DNA of 64,000 bases from Petrosia ficiformis (taxonomy: Eukaryota > Porifera > Demospongiae > Haplosclerida > Petrosiidae): positions 58,593,537 through 58,657,536 of the forward strand of contig OX345636.1 in the NCBI GenBank assembly GCA_947044365.1. The letters are read 5' to 3'. The position numbers were made by a program, and so were the translations under genes. Under the pieces are notes generated by a model that saw nothing but the letters and a program-made list of their open reading frames with translations, did no database searches and was not told the origin of the DNA. This document shows, piece after piece, positions 32,517 through 44,987 of the stretch (position 1 is its first letter; each line of letters opens with the position of its first letter).

Positions 32517-34183
32517 CATGTACATGTACATGTACATGTAGTATGTATAATACTTGTACATGTACATAACAATAATGTTCATGTACATTGTACATGTAGG
32601 TTGCATGCACATGTATTATACATTTACATGTACAATTGTACATACAAGTACGTGTACTGTAATTAATACACATGTACATGTGTACATACTATAGTGTGTA
32701 TACTGTACATGTACTTCTTCACTATAATTATTACACCTACATACGTGTACAATAATACATGTTAATACTATACATGTACGTCCGTCATCTTCATACTATA
32801 GTACATATTAGATGTACATGTATATATACTATGGTACTTCTACATGTACATGTACAACTACAGTAAAACACAAAGAAGCGATACTTACATGTATGCATGT
32901 ACATGTATGGTTGCTATATGGAAGTAGAATTTAATTTTGTTCCCAAAGCAAGGCACCATACCAATCTTGTTCCTGTGCTTTTTTGGTTATATATAATTTT
33001 ATTCTGATCCCTACATACTCTTTTTAATTTTTAAAAATGTTTTTATTATATATATAATATAATCACAATATAATAATTATTATTATTGTCAAGTATTGTC
33101 TACAATTATTTTCTTATCAGTAATTATTGTTCTACACTGTGAGTGCATTCATTAAAATAATAAGGCCCTTAATTAATCCTTAGACAACTGTTGTTGAATA
33201 TATGAGACATTTGGTACCATATTGCATTTATGATCATGATATAGCATTCCAAGTGTCATGTTTGTCCTCAGTAGCAAGTCCTTATTAAATTAGAGAAAAT
33301 CATGACAACTATTTGAGCTGAAAATGGACTGACAAGGATTTTTAATGGATATCTCCATTTGTTCAGCATTCATAAGGGCAGCACCACATTGATACTTAGG
33401 TTTTCATGCATTTGGGAGGGTAGGTAGAATATTTGTATTTATACATGTATCTTCTTGAATGAACGTATGTACATGTACATGTATATTCTGGTACATGTAG
33501 ATGGTGTCAGGCTGTTAGCACCATCAAGATAGGAGACAAAATGACGGATGTAATACATTAAATATCCTCTATCCATTTTAGTATATTGTACATGTCAGTA
33601 CAATGTCTCCATAAGTTACATGTACTGTACAACCTCTTAGAAGCAGTGCACATGGTAAATTTGAAAATATTTTCAGTCACTATTGATTTCATAGGCATAG
33701 CTAGACCTTTAAGATTGGGTGGGCCAGGTAAAGCATACATTGTAGATCGGCACGCAAAGCATGCCAAAACATTTTAGCGTTAATAAATTCATGATAAGCG
33801 TGGTCTACCATTCGTGGCCAGGCAGACAAGTTGAGTTGGAGCTAGTTCAATTGACCCTAGCTGAATCTGCCATTGCATGCTGGTTCCATCATCTTTAATA
33901 CACATGTACATCACTATATACTTGAGAGCATTCAAACTCTCTGATGATCTTCGAGTATACGTATACGAGTGATTTTCACCTACACATGTATGAATAATTA
34001 ATGAGAAAAGTCCCAACTCAACACAAACGGACTTTAGTCGCCGTTTTTTCCAACTGCACATGCGTATACCATATCGATATAAACAAATGTTATATCATAT
34101 CGTATCGTGGCTTATTACATGTATATCGTGATATGTCGATATATCGATATATCGTGGGAGCACTATCACAAATATACATGTAC

Positions 34184-34812
34184 ATGCCCCAAATAATTTT
34201 TACTAATATAAAATTATATTATATCATAGACAATTGATTAATAATAACTTACTACTTGACTTTAATGATATCTGTCAGCCATCTTGAAGATCGTGTAGAC
34301 ACTTGATAATAATAAATACATGTACATGTATGTGCTTATGAAGGCATCTTCATCTATGTATATATTGGCAGTTATCATTGTAATATAATATTATAGCTAC
34401 ATGTATGTACATGTACATGTATCTATGAATAATGTAATATTGTAATTCTTGTAGACTTATTGTGTCTGTTAGTCCTGATTTTATAATGCAGTCTGTTACT
34501 ATTCTTAAAAGTAGGGCTAGGAATCTCCTGAGATTCTGAAATCGATTATCAAATTGATTGATAATCAATTAAAATCAGTAGAAGTAATTAGGCCAATTAA
34601 GTACATTAATACAGGAAAATCCCCCATTTGATGATAAGGGTTCCTACGTATCACCTACATATTGTACATTACTTGATATCACATGCTTGAAAAGTATATC
34701 TTCTGGAATAATTAGCATAATTTATATCACAGACTTACATGTATAATCGATAATTTTCAATATCGATTGATTAATTGATTAATCATCCCAGTCCTACTTA
34801 AAAGTCTATTTA
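34184..34812 (+). repeat. Extra copy of part of the duplicated block
   Basis: This segment (ATGCCCCAAATAATTTTTAC..) is homologous to 37822-38432, 46515-47135 and 56366-56990. It includes the MITE at 34512-34796, lies just before unit 1, and is the most diverged of the four copies. Confidence 0.85.
34512..34796. mobile_element. TAGGGCTGGG MITE, copy with 8-bp TSD
   Basis: Ends TAGGGCTAGG / CCCAGTCCTA are flanked by a perfect CTTAAAAG duplication (34504-34511 and 34797-34804). The same CTTAAAAG flanks the copies at 38132, 46833 and 56688, so those four descend from one insertion copied by segmental duplication. Confidence 0.9.
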
Positions 34813-36001
34813 TAGTAACATCATCCGTTTTATATAAATTATAAGTATTGTGTACATTTGTATTTTGTAATCTTACTGATCTGTCCATTCAACAATAAAC
34901 TGTTAACACTACAATTTATTGGGTTCTGTCTTCATGTAACCATTGTGGGATTATGTCATCATTATAATTATCATAACATTATTCTATACAGTATCATTGT
35001 TAGTATTGGGTGTGGTTTTATATTTTATAGAATCAAATGTGTTTCTATTTATAATAATGAATGGTTACATGAACAAACTGTCAGTTAATATCTCATTTGT
35101 AATGTATAATGTATGGATTGCCATCTTTTCAAGCCATCCTCTGAATTAATTCACATATTTTATGATCAATACATTTTCAGTGATCCTAATGGTGTGGATG
35201 TTCCATTGTATATTGTGTTATATTTGGTATTTATTATGTCATTTTATTGTTACAAAAAGCTTTGCGGCCGCATAAACTGATCTTCAGAAGTGCTATTTTA
35301 GGTAAAGTTTCATTGTTATCCAATCTTTCTATGTCAAATCACAAAGCACTGGATAATCATTCTCTTAGGTTAATTGCTTTGGAGCGTAATGGATCACATA
35401 CAATTGAAACTAGACGTAATGCTTACCTTCAATTGAACTACAAACTGTTCAGTCCACTTTTCTACTTACATGTAGTTTTGTATTGTCATTATAGTGACAA
35501 TTGCCACTACAAGCAGTGGAATTCCCACTCTGTAGCAACATCTGGACAAAATGGTTAGAACAAATGATGGGCAGATACTTCCACTGTGAAATATGGAGGT
35601 CATATGTTGTACACATGTACAGTATATTAGAACAGAGCAATATGTACCAAACTCCTCCTATACATTTTACACAATGTAGCTTCATTAGTCTTGTTATATG
35701 TAAGAGAACAAACATTCCAGTAATCAAATATTTGTGATGTAAAATGTGTAAAGTAATGAATAACAGTAAGTACTGTTAATTATTGAAATATGTATCCGTT
35801 AGATCACCATCTTAAATTTAGACTCTTTTTGTAATCTCTACTAGTCAAAGTGTACACTACCACATTTCTTAGTTACATGTACATACAACAAAGATTTGTA
35901 CTGATGGGATTTCATTAAAATTATAAGTCAAACTTGTAAATTATATTGTAAATTATTATATGAATTATTTAATCTGTTGTATTTTCTTATATATTCTTTA
36001 G

Positions 36002-36091
36002 TTTCAGCAGACTCCGCTATTTTTGTGTCGATCTTTTGAAGCTGCACAGTTACTATTGGACAAAGGGGCTCGAGTGGAGCATAAGGATTGG
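36002..36091 (+). CDS. Ankyrin gene exon A1
   Basis: Ninety bases between TATTCTTTAG and GTGAGT, phase 0. It encodes FQQTPLFLCRSFEAAQLLLD followed by KGARVEHKDW, an ankyrin repeat with TPLF for TPLH and the typical LLLDKGARVE turn. Its duplicate A2 is at 44898. The two exons differ at 8 bases, 7 of them amino-acid changing, whereas the preceding 165 bp of intron differ at about 3. Confidence 0.92.
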
Positions 36092-36410
36092 GTGAGTATA
36101 TTATTATAGATGTTAAATGTGGTTCTGTATATGATATGATGATAGAACATATAAATTATGTGAGTGTATAATTATACATGTAGATGTTAAAATATGGTTC
36201 AGTATGATAATTATGATGATAGATTATGTGAGTGTATAATTATACATGTAGATGTTAAATGTGGTTCAGTATGATATGATGATAGAACATATAAATTATG
36301 TGAGTGTATAATTATACATGTAGATGTTAAATGTGGTTCAATATGATATGATGATAGAACATATAAATTATGTGAGTGTATAATTATACATGTAGATGTT
36401 AAATTTAATA
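36092..36410. repeat. 72-bp tandem repeat, about 4.5 copies
   Basis: The unit begins right after exon A1: GATGTTAAATGTGGTTCAGT, ATGATATGATGATAGAAC and GTGAGTGTATAATTATACAT. Unit 2 has only one to one and a half copies here (about 45001-45080), so the array expanded after the duplication or collapsed in unit 2. Each copy repeats the GTGAGT donor-like word. Confidence 0.9.
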
Positions 36411-38131
36411 TTACTACAATGATTTCATAGAAAGGTTTTGATTAAGCAATTCCTAAACACACATACCATATACTGTATAGCAGGAATTATTGTGATTGAA
36501 ATAGGAAATATTGGACAATTGCTAAATGCAAAGTTTGAATCCACACACGGAACCTGTGTGAATGTGATTTAGTATCTACATTTCTACAGTACCTCCAGCT
36601 ACTGTGTTAGTGAAAGCTAGCTAGTTATTTTAAGCAGGTAAGTCTAGAGAAAAAGTTACTTTTAAAAGTTGTGTGATAGCCAGATTGAAGTGGTCTGTTG
36701 TCACACATTAATTAGTAAAGCTATGTAAGTCAATTATATTTAATGTACTCTATAGCTATTAACAAGGTGTTGGAATATCTTTGAGAGTTTTCCAGTTACG
36801 CAGGTTTCTCTGAATCTGTAGAATATTAAATTTGCATATTTTAGCAGACTTGCCTTTATGTATGTAATTTCCTCACTACATGTAGTTGCCAATAATTCCC
36901 TCTATACAGTATCAAGATGGTTGAACAGGTATTCATTTTGGTGGATCATGCATTACTCAGAATTAGTTTAGTCTTATTAACTATTTCCACTATTATATTA
37001 TCATCATATTAAAAAAGGAAAAGGATCAATGTTTGTATAATAACTGTCTTAAAACAAGAATGAGACTTTGTATATAGTATATAATATATAGCCCCTCTGC
37101 CTCCCTGTTTTCCCCCCTATTCATACATGTACTTTTTACTTGTATATGATTATCTTATCACTTTAAAAGCAAAGCAGTTTATTATATTAAAAATATCAAA
37201 CATAACACCAATTGAAATATACAAATATTATGGCCTGTAGGGCAATCCCTATGATTTCTTTCCGCGAGGTTTAATGCATATAAATTATTTTATAATTATG
37301 TTTGTGTAACATATATAACTATGTGTTGTATACATAGTTGTGTCATTCTGGGTGTCTCGGTTAATTAAGAAAGACTAGCAGAAAGAAAGTAGCTTGTAGC
37401 TTACATAGAAACTGGTACTAATAGCTATTCTACCTGAAATATATTCATAAAGTTCTATAAGATCTTTTAAAAAGTAAGAAGAGTAGATAATGAAAATAAT
37501 AACTATAATAGGCTGTTGTGTTTCAAACATGAGAAAGTCAGCCATGATTACTGAATGCTGGATACCACAAAGCAATAATAATTGTAAGGATACTTTTATT
37601 TCCATAATTATACATGTATCTTGTTTTCCAGTCCATCTTACAGATAGGGTACTACATAATTATCTAAACAATTGACTATAAATGAATAATATTGCCTGGG
37701 CCATGACCCAGGCTAGCCCTGTGCTTGCTACACCTATGATAGATTTCTCATCAATCCTTGTAGTGACTAACTTTCTAAAATAAGGACACCTTGCTGTTAT
37801 GTAAAGCAGTCACGAATATACATGCCCCAAATAATTTTTATTAATATAAAATTATATGATATCATGGACAATTGATTAATAATAACTTACTACTTGACAA
37901 TTATCTACTTTAATGATATCTGTCCGCCATCTTGAAGATCGTATAGACACTTGATAATAATAAATACATGTATGTGCTTATGAAGGCATACGTATATATT
38001 GGCAGTTATCATTGTAATAGAATATTATAGCTATGTACATGTACATGTATATATGAATAATGTAATATTGTAATTCTTATAGACTTATTGTGTCTGTTAG
38101 TCCTGATGCATTCTGTTACTATTCTTAAAAG

Positions 38132-38410
38132 TAGGGCTGGAAATCAGTTGAGATTCTGAAATGGATTATCAAATTGATTGATAATCAATGGAAGTAATTA
38201 AGCCAATTAAGTAAATTAATACAGGAATCTCCTCCCATTTGATGATTAAAAAGGTTTCCCGTAACTTACATATTGTACATTACTTGATATCACATGCTTG
38301 AAAAGTATATCTTCTGGAATAATTAGCATAATTGATATCACAGACTTATAATTGATAATCAGAAGAATTTTCAATATCGATTGATTAATAGATTAATCAT
38401 CCCAGTCCTA
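38132..38410. mobile_element. TAGGGCTGGG MITE, duplicated copy
   Basis: Same insertion as 34512-34796. The right-hand TSD CTTAAAAG is displaced by an inserted CATGTA (38411-38416), again showing ACATGTA-type hexamers being gained. Confidence 0.9.
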
Positions 38411-39083
38411 CATGTACTTAAAAGTCTATTTATAGTAACATCATCCTGATAAGCACATTGATTTAAAAGATTGCACTCTGGCTCTGTAATGATATTCATA
38501 ACTCTTATTAATTTTAAAAACATATTTCAGCTACATGTACATAAACAGCAGTGTTTCTCCCAGGATAAATATTAAGTGTGAGGGAGTGCATCAGTGGTAC
38601 ATGACATTTGGGCAAAATGTTCAATCAGTGTTGTAAAACAGTGTTTTTAAAATTCAAAACTAAATGGTAGGGGAGCAAGACTGATATAGCGCCATGGTAC
38701 CACCCTTTATGGGGGAAGCACTGAAAACAGGTCTTCAGTGAAGTGCTTGTTTCAGTTAAAGTTTTGTTTTTATCCAATTCTTATATGCCTAATCACAAAG
38801 AGCTGGATAATCAAACTCTTAGGTACACTGTACATTTCTCTGGAGTGTAATGGATCACATACAATTGAAACTACACATGCATGTACTTGTACATGTAATG
38901 GTTAACTACAAACTGTTCAGTCCACTTTCCTACTTACATGTAGTTTTGTATTGTCACTATAGTGACAATTGTCACTACAAACAGTGGAATTCTCACTCTC
39001 TGTAGCAACATCTCGTATATGTATTGATGTTCATGTTTTGCAGGTCATCCTACATAGAGGGTGTATGCAACCATATCTAAACA

Positions 39084-39665
39084 TTTGCTTAACCCTTAGA
39101 GGACTGATGTCACATATACGTGACATTTCATCCCTATGTGGTTCGCCGTCTGTTCCTAGCTACACGAAGCTGTCCAAATGGTTGTAATTGGCGTCAGGCA
39201 CAAGTTGATGAACCTGGCTAAAAAATTTGATGGTTTTCCGGCCGCCCTTTGGCCTAAATAACAATCATGGGGGAAATTTTAAGGGGGGGTGTCCCCATGT
39301 TAATGCGGGGGTTCGAAGTGGGTGCAGCCCTCTCGCTGTCGATGAATTTTGCATTTTTTGATGATGCCCACGTTGTCTGGTGGGTACCTGAGGCATTTTC
39401 CTTGCTGTGAAACCTGAAATCGTGGGTGTAGCTGGTGCCAACATGCAGTGGGGTCATTTTGTTAGCCCCAGTTCCAGTCAAAAGAAGGAGAGCACTGCAT
39501 TTGATTTGATCCTACGAAGTGCTTGGGGACTTTCGAGTCCCGGTAAGCTAGTTGGTGGAAGTAGTACTCCACGTCGGAAAAGGAGCCAAGTTTGGGGTAG
39601 AGAAAGTGAACGGTGCCCACATTATATGCAATAGAGTCACCAGGGTTGAAAATGGGAAGAATTTT
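39084..39665 (-). other. GC-richer, coding-like island, unrecognised (copy 1 of 3)
   Basis: A sharply GC-richer module inside AT-rich intron DNA, repeated at about 47786-48365 and 57640-58215. It opens with TTAACCCTTAGAGGACTG and a palindrome ATGTCACATATACGTGACAT. The minus strand holds a frame open in all three copies, encoding GDSIAYNVGTVHFLYPKLG and DVEYYFHQLAYRDSKV; a second minus-strand frame (39254-39481) is interrupted by TGA in the other two copies. I do not recognise the protein. A captured or transposon-borne gene fragment is the likeliest explanation. Confidence 0.45.
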
Positions 39666-41609
39666 GAATACATTAATACATGTACTTGTGCTATACATAC
39701 TATATAAGTTACATGTACATGTTCATACTGTATTTACATGTATATTAGTACTTATACTTGTTATTATAATGCCTGTTGATATTATAATATGTACATGTAG
39801 TACATGTATACCATGTATATTACATGTACATGTACATACATGTGGTACATTTACATACATACAGTGTGTACTGCAATACAGTATATATGCTATTGTACAT
39901 TTTGTAGCTAGCACACATCTACATACATGTACAATTATTCATGTTAATACTATAGATCATTTTCTTACTATACTACATATTACATGTACATAGGATAGTA
40001 CATGTACATGCATATACATGTACACAATATAGTTATGAGATATTATGTGAGCATAAACAATACTATAGCCACCAAACTACATGTACGTACATGTTATTTT
40101 AGGTATCAGCTGTGTTTGTATGTACATGTACTACATGTATTAATTCAGCTATGATAATTTATGATTATAATAAATTATCATTCAAGCCTTTCAAATGTTG
40201 ATTACTAACACCTCGAGGATTCTGTGATATCATGATTGTTTTATAGTGACAATATTATATACTCACCTATACAGATTCATTATTGGTTTCATTTGATAGT
40301 ATAGGTCACATGTGAAAGTATAATTTCACTCCATTATTTTATTCATATACATATTCATATGCATGTACATGTACATAGTGGAATAAAAACAAGAAAATGA
40401 ATTTTTAGTAATAGTTGGAACTATGCAATATTCAAAATTAAATGAATCTGTATAAATACTAATACATGTAATTCTCCCCCTTTTATACAAGTCATATTCC
40501 CACCTGATTATCTAATGATCCAGGTAACATGTTCACTTTAAGTTGGTACATAGTCTGGTAATTATAGTGTATTTATTAACTGACATACAGTATAATTATA
40601 TCAATAAAAAGTCACCATACAGTGCAGTAATTACTCAGTTTCTACAGTACATTAAAAGTGGTTTGACAGTAATTGGTGTACTTATGAATTACTGTATTTT
40701 ACTGTACTATACTGACAGTAGAAATAAGGTACGTAATTATTGTTACTGTATGATGACTTTTTATTGACATGTATGGTACGTTTATCATTACTGTAAAAGT
40801 CATTTTTAAAACTAATTTTTAAATAAAACCTGTTCTTGTTATGCAAGCTATGAAAATACATGAAGTTTGATTAGTGTAGTTGTGAGAGACATCAAGCTGA
40901 TAATTATATACCAATGCTAATTAATTAATTAATTAACCATTATATAGATGACATCAAATACACGTATATGTAATTATTACACTTACAGTCACTATCCTAG
41001 CATAATGTTTGTGTTCAGTTGCAAGCTCTTAAAAGTCAAATACATGTGAATAATTTTGCCCCATTTTTGGCTAAATGTTATAGACATGTACATTCTGTAT
41101 TTATTATAATTATGGATAGTGACATTACCCTCATGATAAGACACAAACTGACTGAATGTTATACGTCATTAAACATCTCTCCTGATACAATACATTGGCT
41201 ATTCATAAATAAATCAAGTCTACCATTCTATTGTAAGCATTACTAGTATACAGTGTTCTCAACAGGATTTTAGCACTTGGTAGTGCCTGTAAAACTAAGA
41301 TTTATTAGGTGTGACTAAGTTTCTTGAATCAGGCCACGTACCGACGTACATGTATTTCACACATGCAATTGTAGTCAATTGAAGAACACATAAATACATT
41401 TCCGCGAACTGTTATTTACACATTTTTCAATCTACTGCGAAATGAAGTGAAAATAAACTCCCCTGGAAAAACACCCACTATATGGTACAAGTGTATATAA
41501 AATCATTTCCCTATGCACCTAATTGCTAATTACATGTACTGTATGTGCCTTACTAGTCATGAGGACAGAGGAAAAGATATAAACATGAAAAGTGTATAAA
41601 ACATTTTAT

Positions 41610-42040
41610 GGCCCGTAAGGCCATCCCTATGATTGCTTTCCCACGGGTTCGATGTATGTTTATATATGTACAGTATATATACATGTTTGTGGCCACTTAT
41701 GCAATTATGTGTTGTATACGTAGTTAAGGAAGTTACGTCTTTCCGGGTACTCGAGCGCTCGGTCAATTAATAGGCGTGGCACGTAAAAGAACATGCGCTC
41801 GAGCTTTACAGACCAGCAGAAAGAAAGCTACGTGTATGTAGCTTACTTAGGAACTGGAACTAATAGCTAGCTATTCTTTCTAAAATATATTCTAAAGTTC
41901 TACAAGGTCCTTTAAAAGGTAAACAGAGTAGATGATCAAAATACTAATTATAAATAGGCTGATGTGTTTCAACCACGATAAAGATTACTGAATGATGGAC
42001 ACTACAAAGCAGTGATAGGGATACTTTTTGTCTATATATC
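41610..42040 (+). repeat. Diverged copy of the 37231-37640 repeat
   Basis: ATGGCCCGTAAGGCCATCCC, GTGTTGTATACGTAGTTAAG, CAGCAGAAAGAAAGC and AATAGGCTGATGTGTTTCAA match 37231-37640 in order, with clear divergence. Near-identical copies of the latter lie at 45923-46330 and 55782-56180. An older dispersed family, therefore, and not part of the recent tandem duplication. Confidence 0.75.
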
Positions 42041-42357
42041 TTGTTACCTAAGTCATTTCAGTGGGTGTGGTCAATTCTTTTATGTATTTTTTACTAAGTT
42101 GTTATGTATTCTAGTAAAGAAGTAAAGAGAATTTAGTTGAATCAGCTGTACTTTCACATCATAGGCTATTGTTGTTAATTCAGTTTCATCAGTCAAAGAT
42201 TTGTGGACAAGCAGTGCATGATTTCATTCCGGGGCCCTACTTTTCACTCTAATTCATTATCTTATCAATACAATGAAACTTTCATAATGTAAATGCCATC
42301 AGGAAAATTTTGAAAGTACTAATATGATGGTCCAGACAATTAGGTACCTTATAAGGG

Positions 42358-42682
42358 CAGTGTACAATATTTGATGTGAATTTTGGCTGGCCATGATAGC
42401 CAACCAAAGTGATATTTGATTGGCCATTTTTTACATTGCTTGGACATGTGACTACTTGTACAATATGCATATGTGTATATATATGTTACAAATTATTAGT
42501 GATATTGTCATTAAACATAATTTCTAATTTTTACAAAATGATACTAATCAACCCAACATTTTTCTCATTTTATAAAAATTGACTGGTTACAATGACCAAC
42601 CACATGCATATTTGAATGGTCATTCTAATTATTTGCTCGGAAAATGGCCGATGGCCGACTGTTATAATATTATTGTACACTG
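42358..42682. mobile_element. 325-bp hAT MITE related to the 938-3815 transposon
   Basis: Ends CAGTGTACAATATT and AATATTATTGTACACTG form inverted repeats flanked by TAAGGG / CAAGGG (5 of 6 identical). Its right subterminal region, with CAATGACCAACC, TTTGAATGGTCAT and GCTCGGAAAATGGCCGA in order, parallels the right end of the full hAT at 3715-3800 (TAATGACCAAG, TTTGAGTGGCCAT, GCACGGAAATTGACCG). This suggests the same transposase lineage, consistent with the 6-bp duplication size. Confidence 0.7.
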
Positions 42683-43652
42683 CAAGGGCATTATTAAGTG
42701 TAGCTTCTGATTTTATAATAGTGATGTGGTAGTTCATTACATTTGTTTATGACATCAGTTCAGTTTGACTAACTCCGTCTGTATCTATTCTGAAGGAGGA
42801 GAGCACATGCAACTCAAATTGACCTTAATATAAAATAGTTATGAATTAATTCAAATAATTGAATATAGTAACACAAAGTGTGACTTGTATAATATACTGT
42901 TTGTGATGTAATTTTCGAAAGACACATTTTCCCCAAAAATAATTCAATCGAATGTTTATCTTTAATCACTTGCTTTTATGCTATTTAATACAATAACATT
43001 TGGTATCAGGAAGAGCTATTATTAATCTTCTTAGATACTGAATTCCATTAATTTGATCAAACTCGTAGCGAGGATAACAACAGTACACATACATAACCAC
43101 TATTAATTAATTTATATTCAAATGTCACCTGAAATAATTAATTGGAACAGAGTGTTTGTATAAATGTAGCATTGTTAAGTAAATTCTTAGCTTGATACAC
43201 CTACTATTATTCCACTTTATATAAGAGAACAACTACATTTTGTATTTAGTAATAACAACTATTGAACTTCCTGATAATAAATTCTATCATCTTTTATATT
43301 TAATAATGAACATTTTAATAATAATCATTTGTTTTATGTAGATATTCTCTTTTGTATACATTATACACATGTATCATGTACTTTTATATCTTCATTGTAT
43401 CTAATTCAGATTATAAAGAGTATCACCATACCATTGTGTATACTTACATAATCTTGTTTGAATTCTCATTAGTTTATATCTTATAATTCAGTTACATTCC
43501 TCCCTACTTAATCAACATGATGTTAAATGTAGTATCCTATCAAGACACTAAATTGTTTAATATAATTATGATTAGTAAATGAGTCATGCATTTATAATAT
43601 GAATTGATTTGACAAAATCTAAAGAATTACTTTTATTATTTCTTTTACATAG

Positions 43653-43751
43653 AAAGGACGGACACCTACTCATCTGGCTGCTTTTAACAACAGTGTAGAT
43701 GTACTATCTGCACTAATACGTCATGGATCAAAATGGGATACACAGGATAAT
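43653..43751 (+). CDS. Ankyrin gene exon B1
   Basis: 99 bases between TTTTACATAG and GTTAGT, phase 0. It encodes KGRTPTHLAAFNNSVDVL followed by SALIRHGSKWDTQDN, a good ankyrin repeat (GRTPTHLAA..N..DVL..LI.HG). Its duplicates are B2 (52736) and B3 (62576). Against B2 it differs at about 38 of 99 bases, while the 225 bp downstream differ at only about 5. Confidence 0.93.
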
Positions 43752-44897
43752 GTTAGTTGTAATAACACACTATACTATAATATTCATTATGTTATTGTAC
43801 AAATTCCGGTGGTAATACATATTTTCATTAGTAATTGAATTTTGTGATTATAAAGAAGGGCTAATCTACTATACAGATCTGTGTTATAATATATAACTAC
43901 CTTGTATGATATAACAGTGTCACAAGTATGATATTTACATAGAATATGATTTACATTAGTCTCCAGTAATGTAATGTAAATTAATATAATGTATGGATTG
44001 CCATCTTTTCAAGCCATCCTCTGAATTAATTCACATATTCTATAATCAATACATTTTCTGTGGTCCTAATGGTGTGGATGTTCCATTGTATATTGTGTTA
44101 TATTTGGTGTTTATTATGTTAATAATTGCACAATGTATGTTAGTTGAGTTAGGGAGTTAGGAACTGATAGGCACATTGATTTCAAAGATGGCACTCTAGC
44201 TCTGTAATGTAATTTTATTATGTTACAAAAAGCTTTGCGGTCGCATAAACTGATATTTAGAAGTGCTTTTTAGGTAAATTTTCATTGTTATCCAATCTTT
44301 ATATGTCAAATCACAAAGAACTGGATAATCAGAGTAATTGCTTTGGAGCATAATGGATCACATACAACTGAAACTAGACGTAATGCTTACCTTCAATTGA
44401 ACTACAAACTGTTCAGTTCACTTTTCTACTTACATGTAGTTTTGTATTGTCATTATAGTGACAATTGCCACTACAAGCAGTGGAATTCCCACTCTCTGTA
44501 GCAACATCTGGACAAAATGGTTAGAACAAATGATGGACAGATACTTCCACTGTGAAATATGGAGGTCATATGTTGTACACATGTACGATATATTAAAACA
44601 GAGCAATCATTCCAGTAATGAAATATTTGTGATGTAAAATGTGTAAAGTAATGAATAACAGTAAGTACTGTTAATTATTGAAATATGTATCCGTTAGATC
44701 ACCATCTTAAATTTAGATTCTTTTTTGTAATCTCTGCTAGTCAAAGTGTACACTACCACATTTCTTAGCTACATGTAGATACAACAAAGATTTGTACTGA
44801 TGGGATTTCATTAAAATTATAAGTCAAACTTGTTAATTATATTGTAAATTATTATATGAATTATTTAATCTGTTGTATTTTCTTATATATTCTTTAG

Positions 44898-44987
44898 GAT
44901 CATCAGACTCCGCTATTTTTGTGTCGATCATCTGAAACTACACAGTTACTATTGGACAAAGGGGCTCGAGTGGAGCATAAGGATCGG
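44898..44987 (+). CDS. Ankyrin gene exon A2
   Basis: Ninety bases between TATTCTTTAG and GTGAGT, phase 0. It encodes DHQTPLFLCRSSETTQLLLD followed by KGARVEHKDR. It is the tandem duplicate of A1 with changes at repeat positions 1, 2, 12, 14, 15 and 30. Unit 3 begins downstream of the equivalent point and has no third A exon. Confidence 0.92.

Larger units (their letters stand above)
30255..34183 (+). other. Ankyrin gene intron
   Basis: Contains a dispersed repeat (30724-30950), SINE copy 2 (32414-32516) and dense ACATGTA-rich stretches around 32350-32850. No exon is recognisable. Confidence 0.5.
35103..43982 (+). repeat. Tandem duplication unit 1
   Basis: Starts at AATGTATGGATTGCCATCTT and carries ankyrin exons A1 (36002) and B1 (43653). 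It is followed head-to-tail by unit 2, which begins with the same words at 43983. The interior 37230-41330 is nearly identical to 45920-50050 and 55780-59890. The stretch 41341-43000 differs from the other units, which carry 50050-52190 and 59890-62010 instead. Confidence 0.9.

Noticed and set aside
33558..33777. GGCATAGCTAGACC / GGTGGGCC stretch resembling a transposon end
   Set aside because: No opposite terminus or target duplication could be found.
37375..37605. 76-residue minus-strand frame repeated at 46068 and 55925
   Set aside because: Its conservation only reflects the recent duplication of the whole block; no motif, and the diverged copy at 41610-42040 does not preserve the frame.
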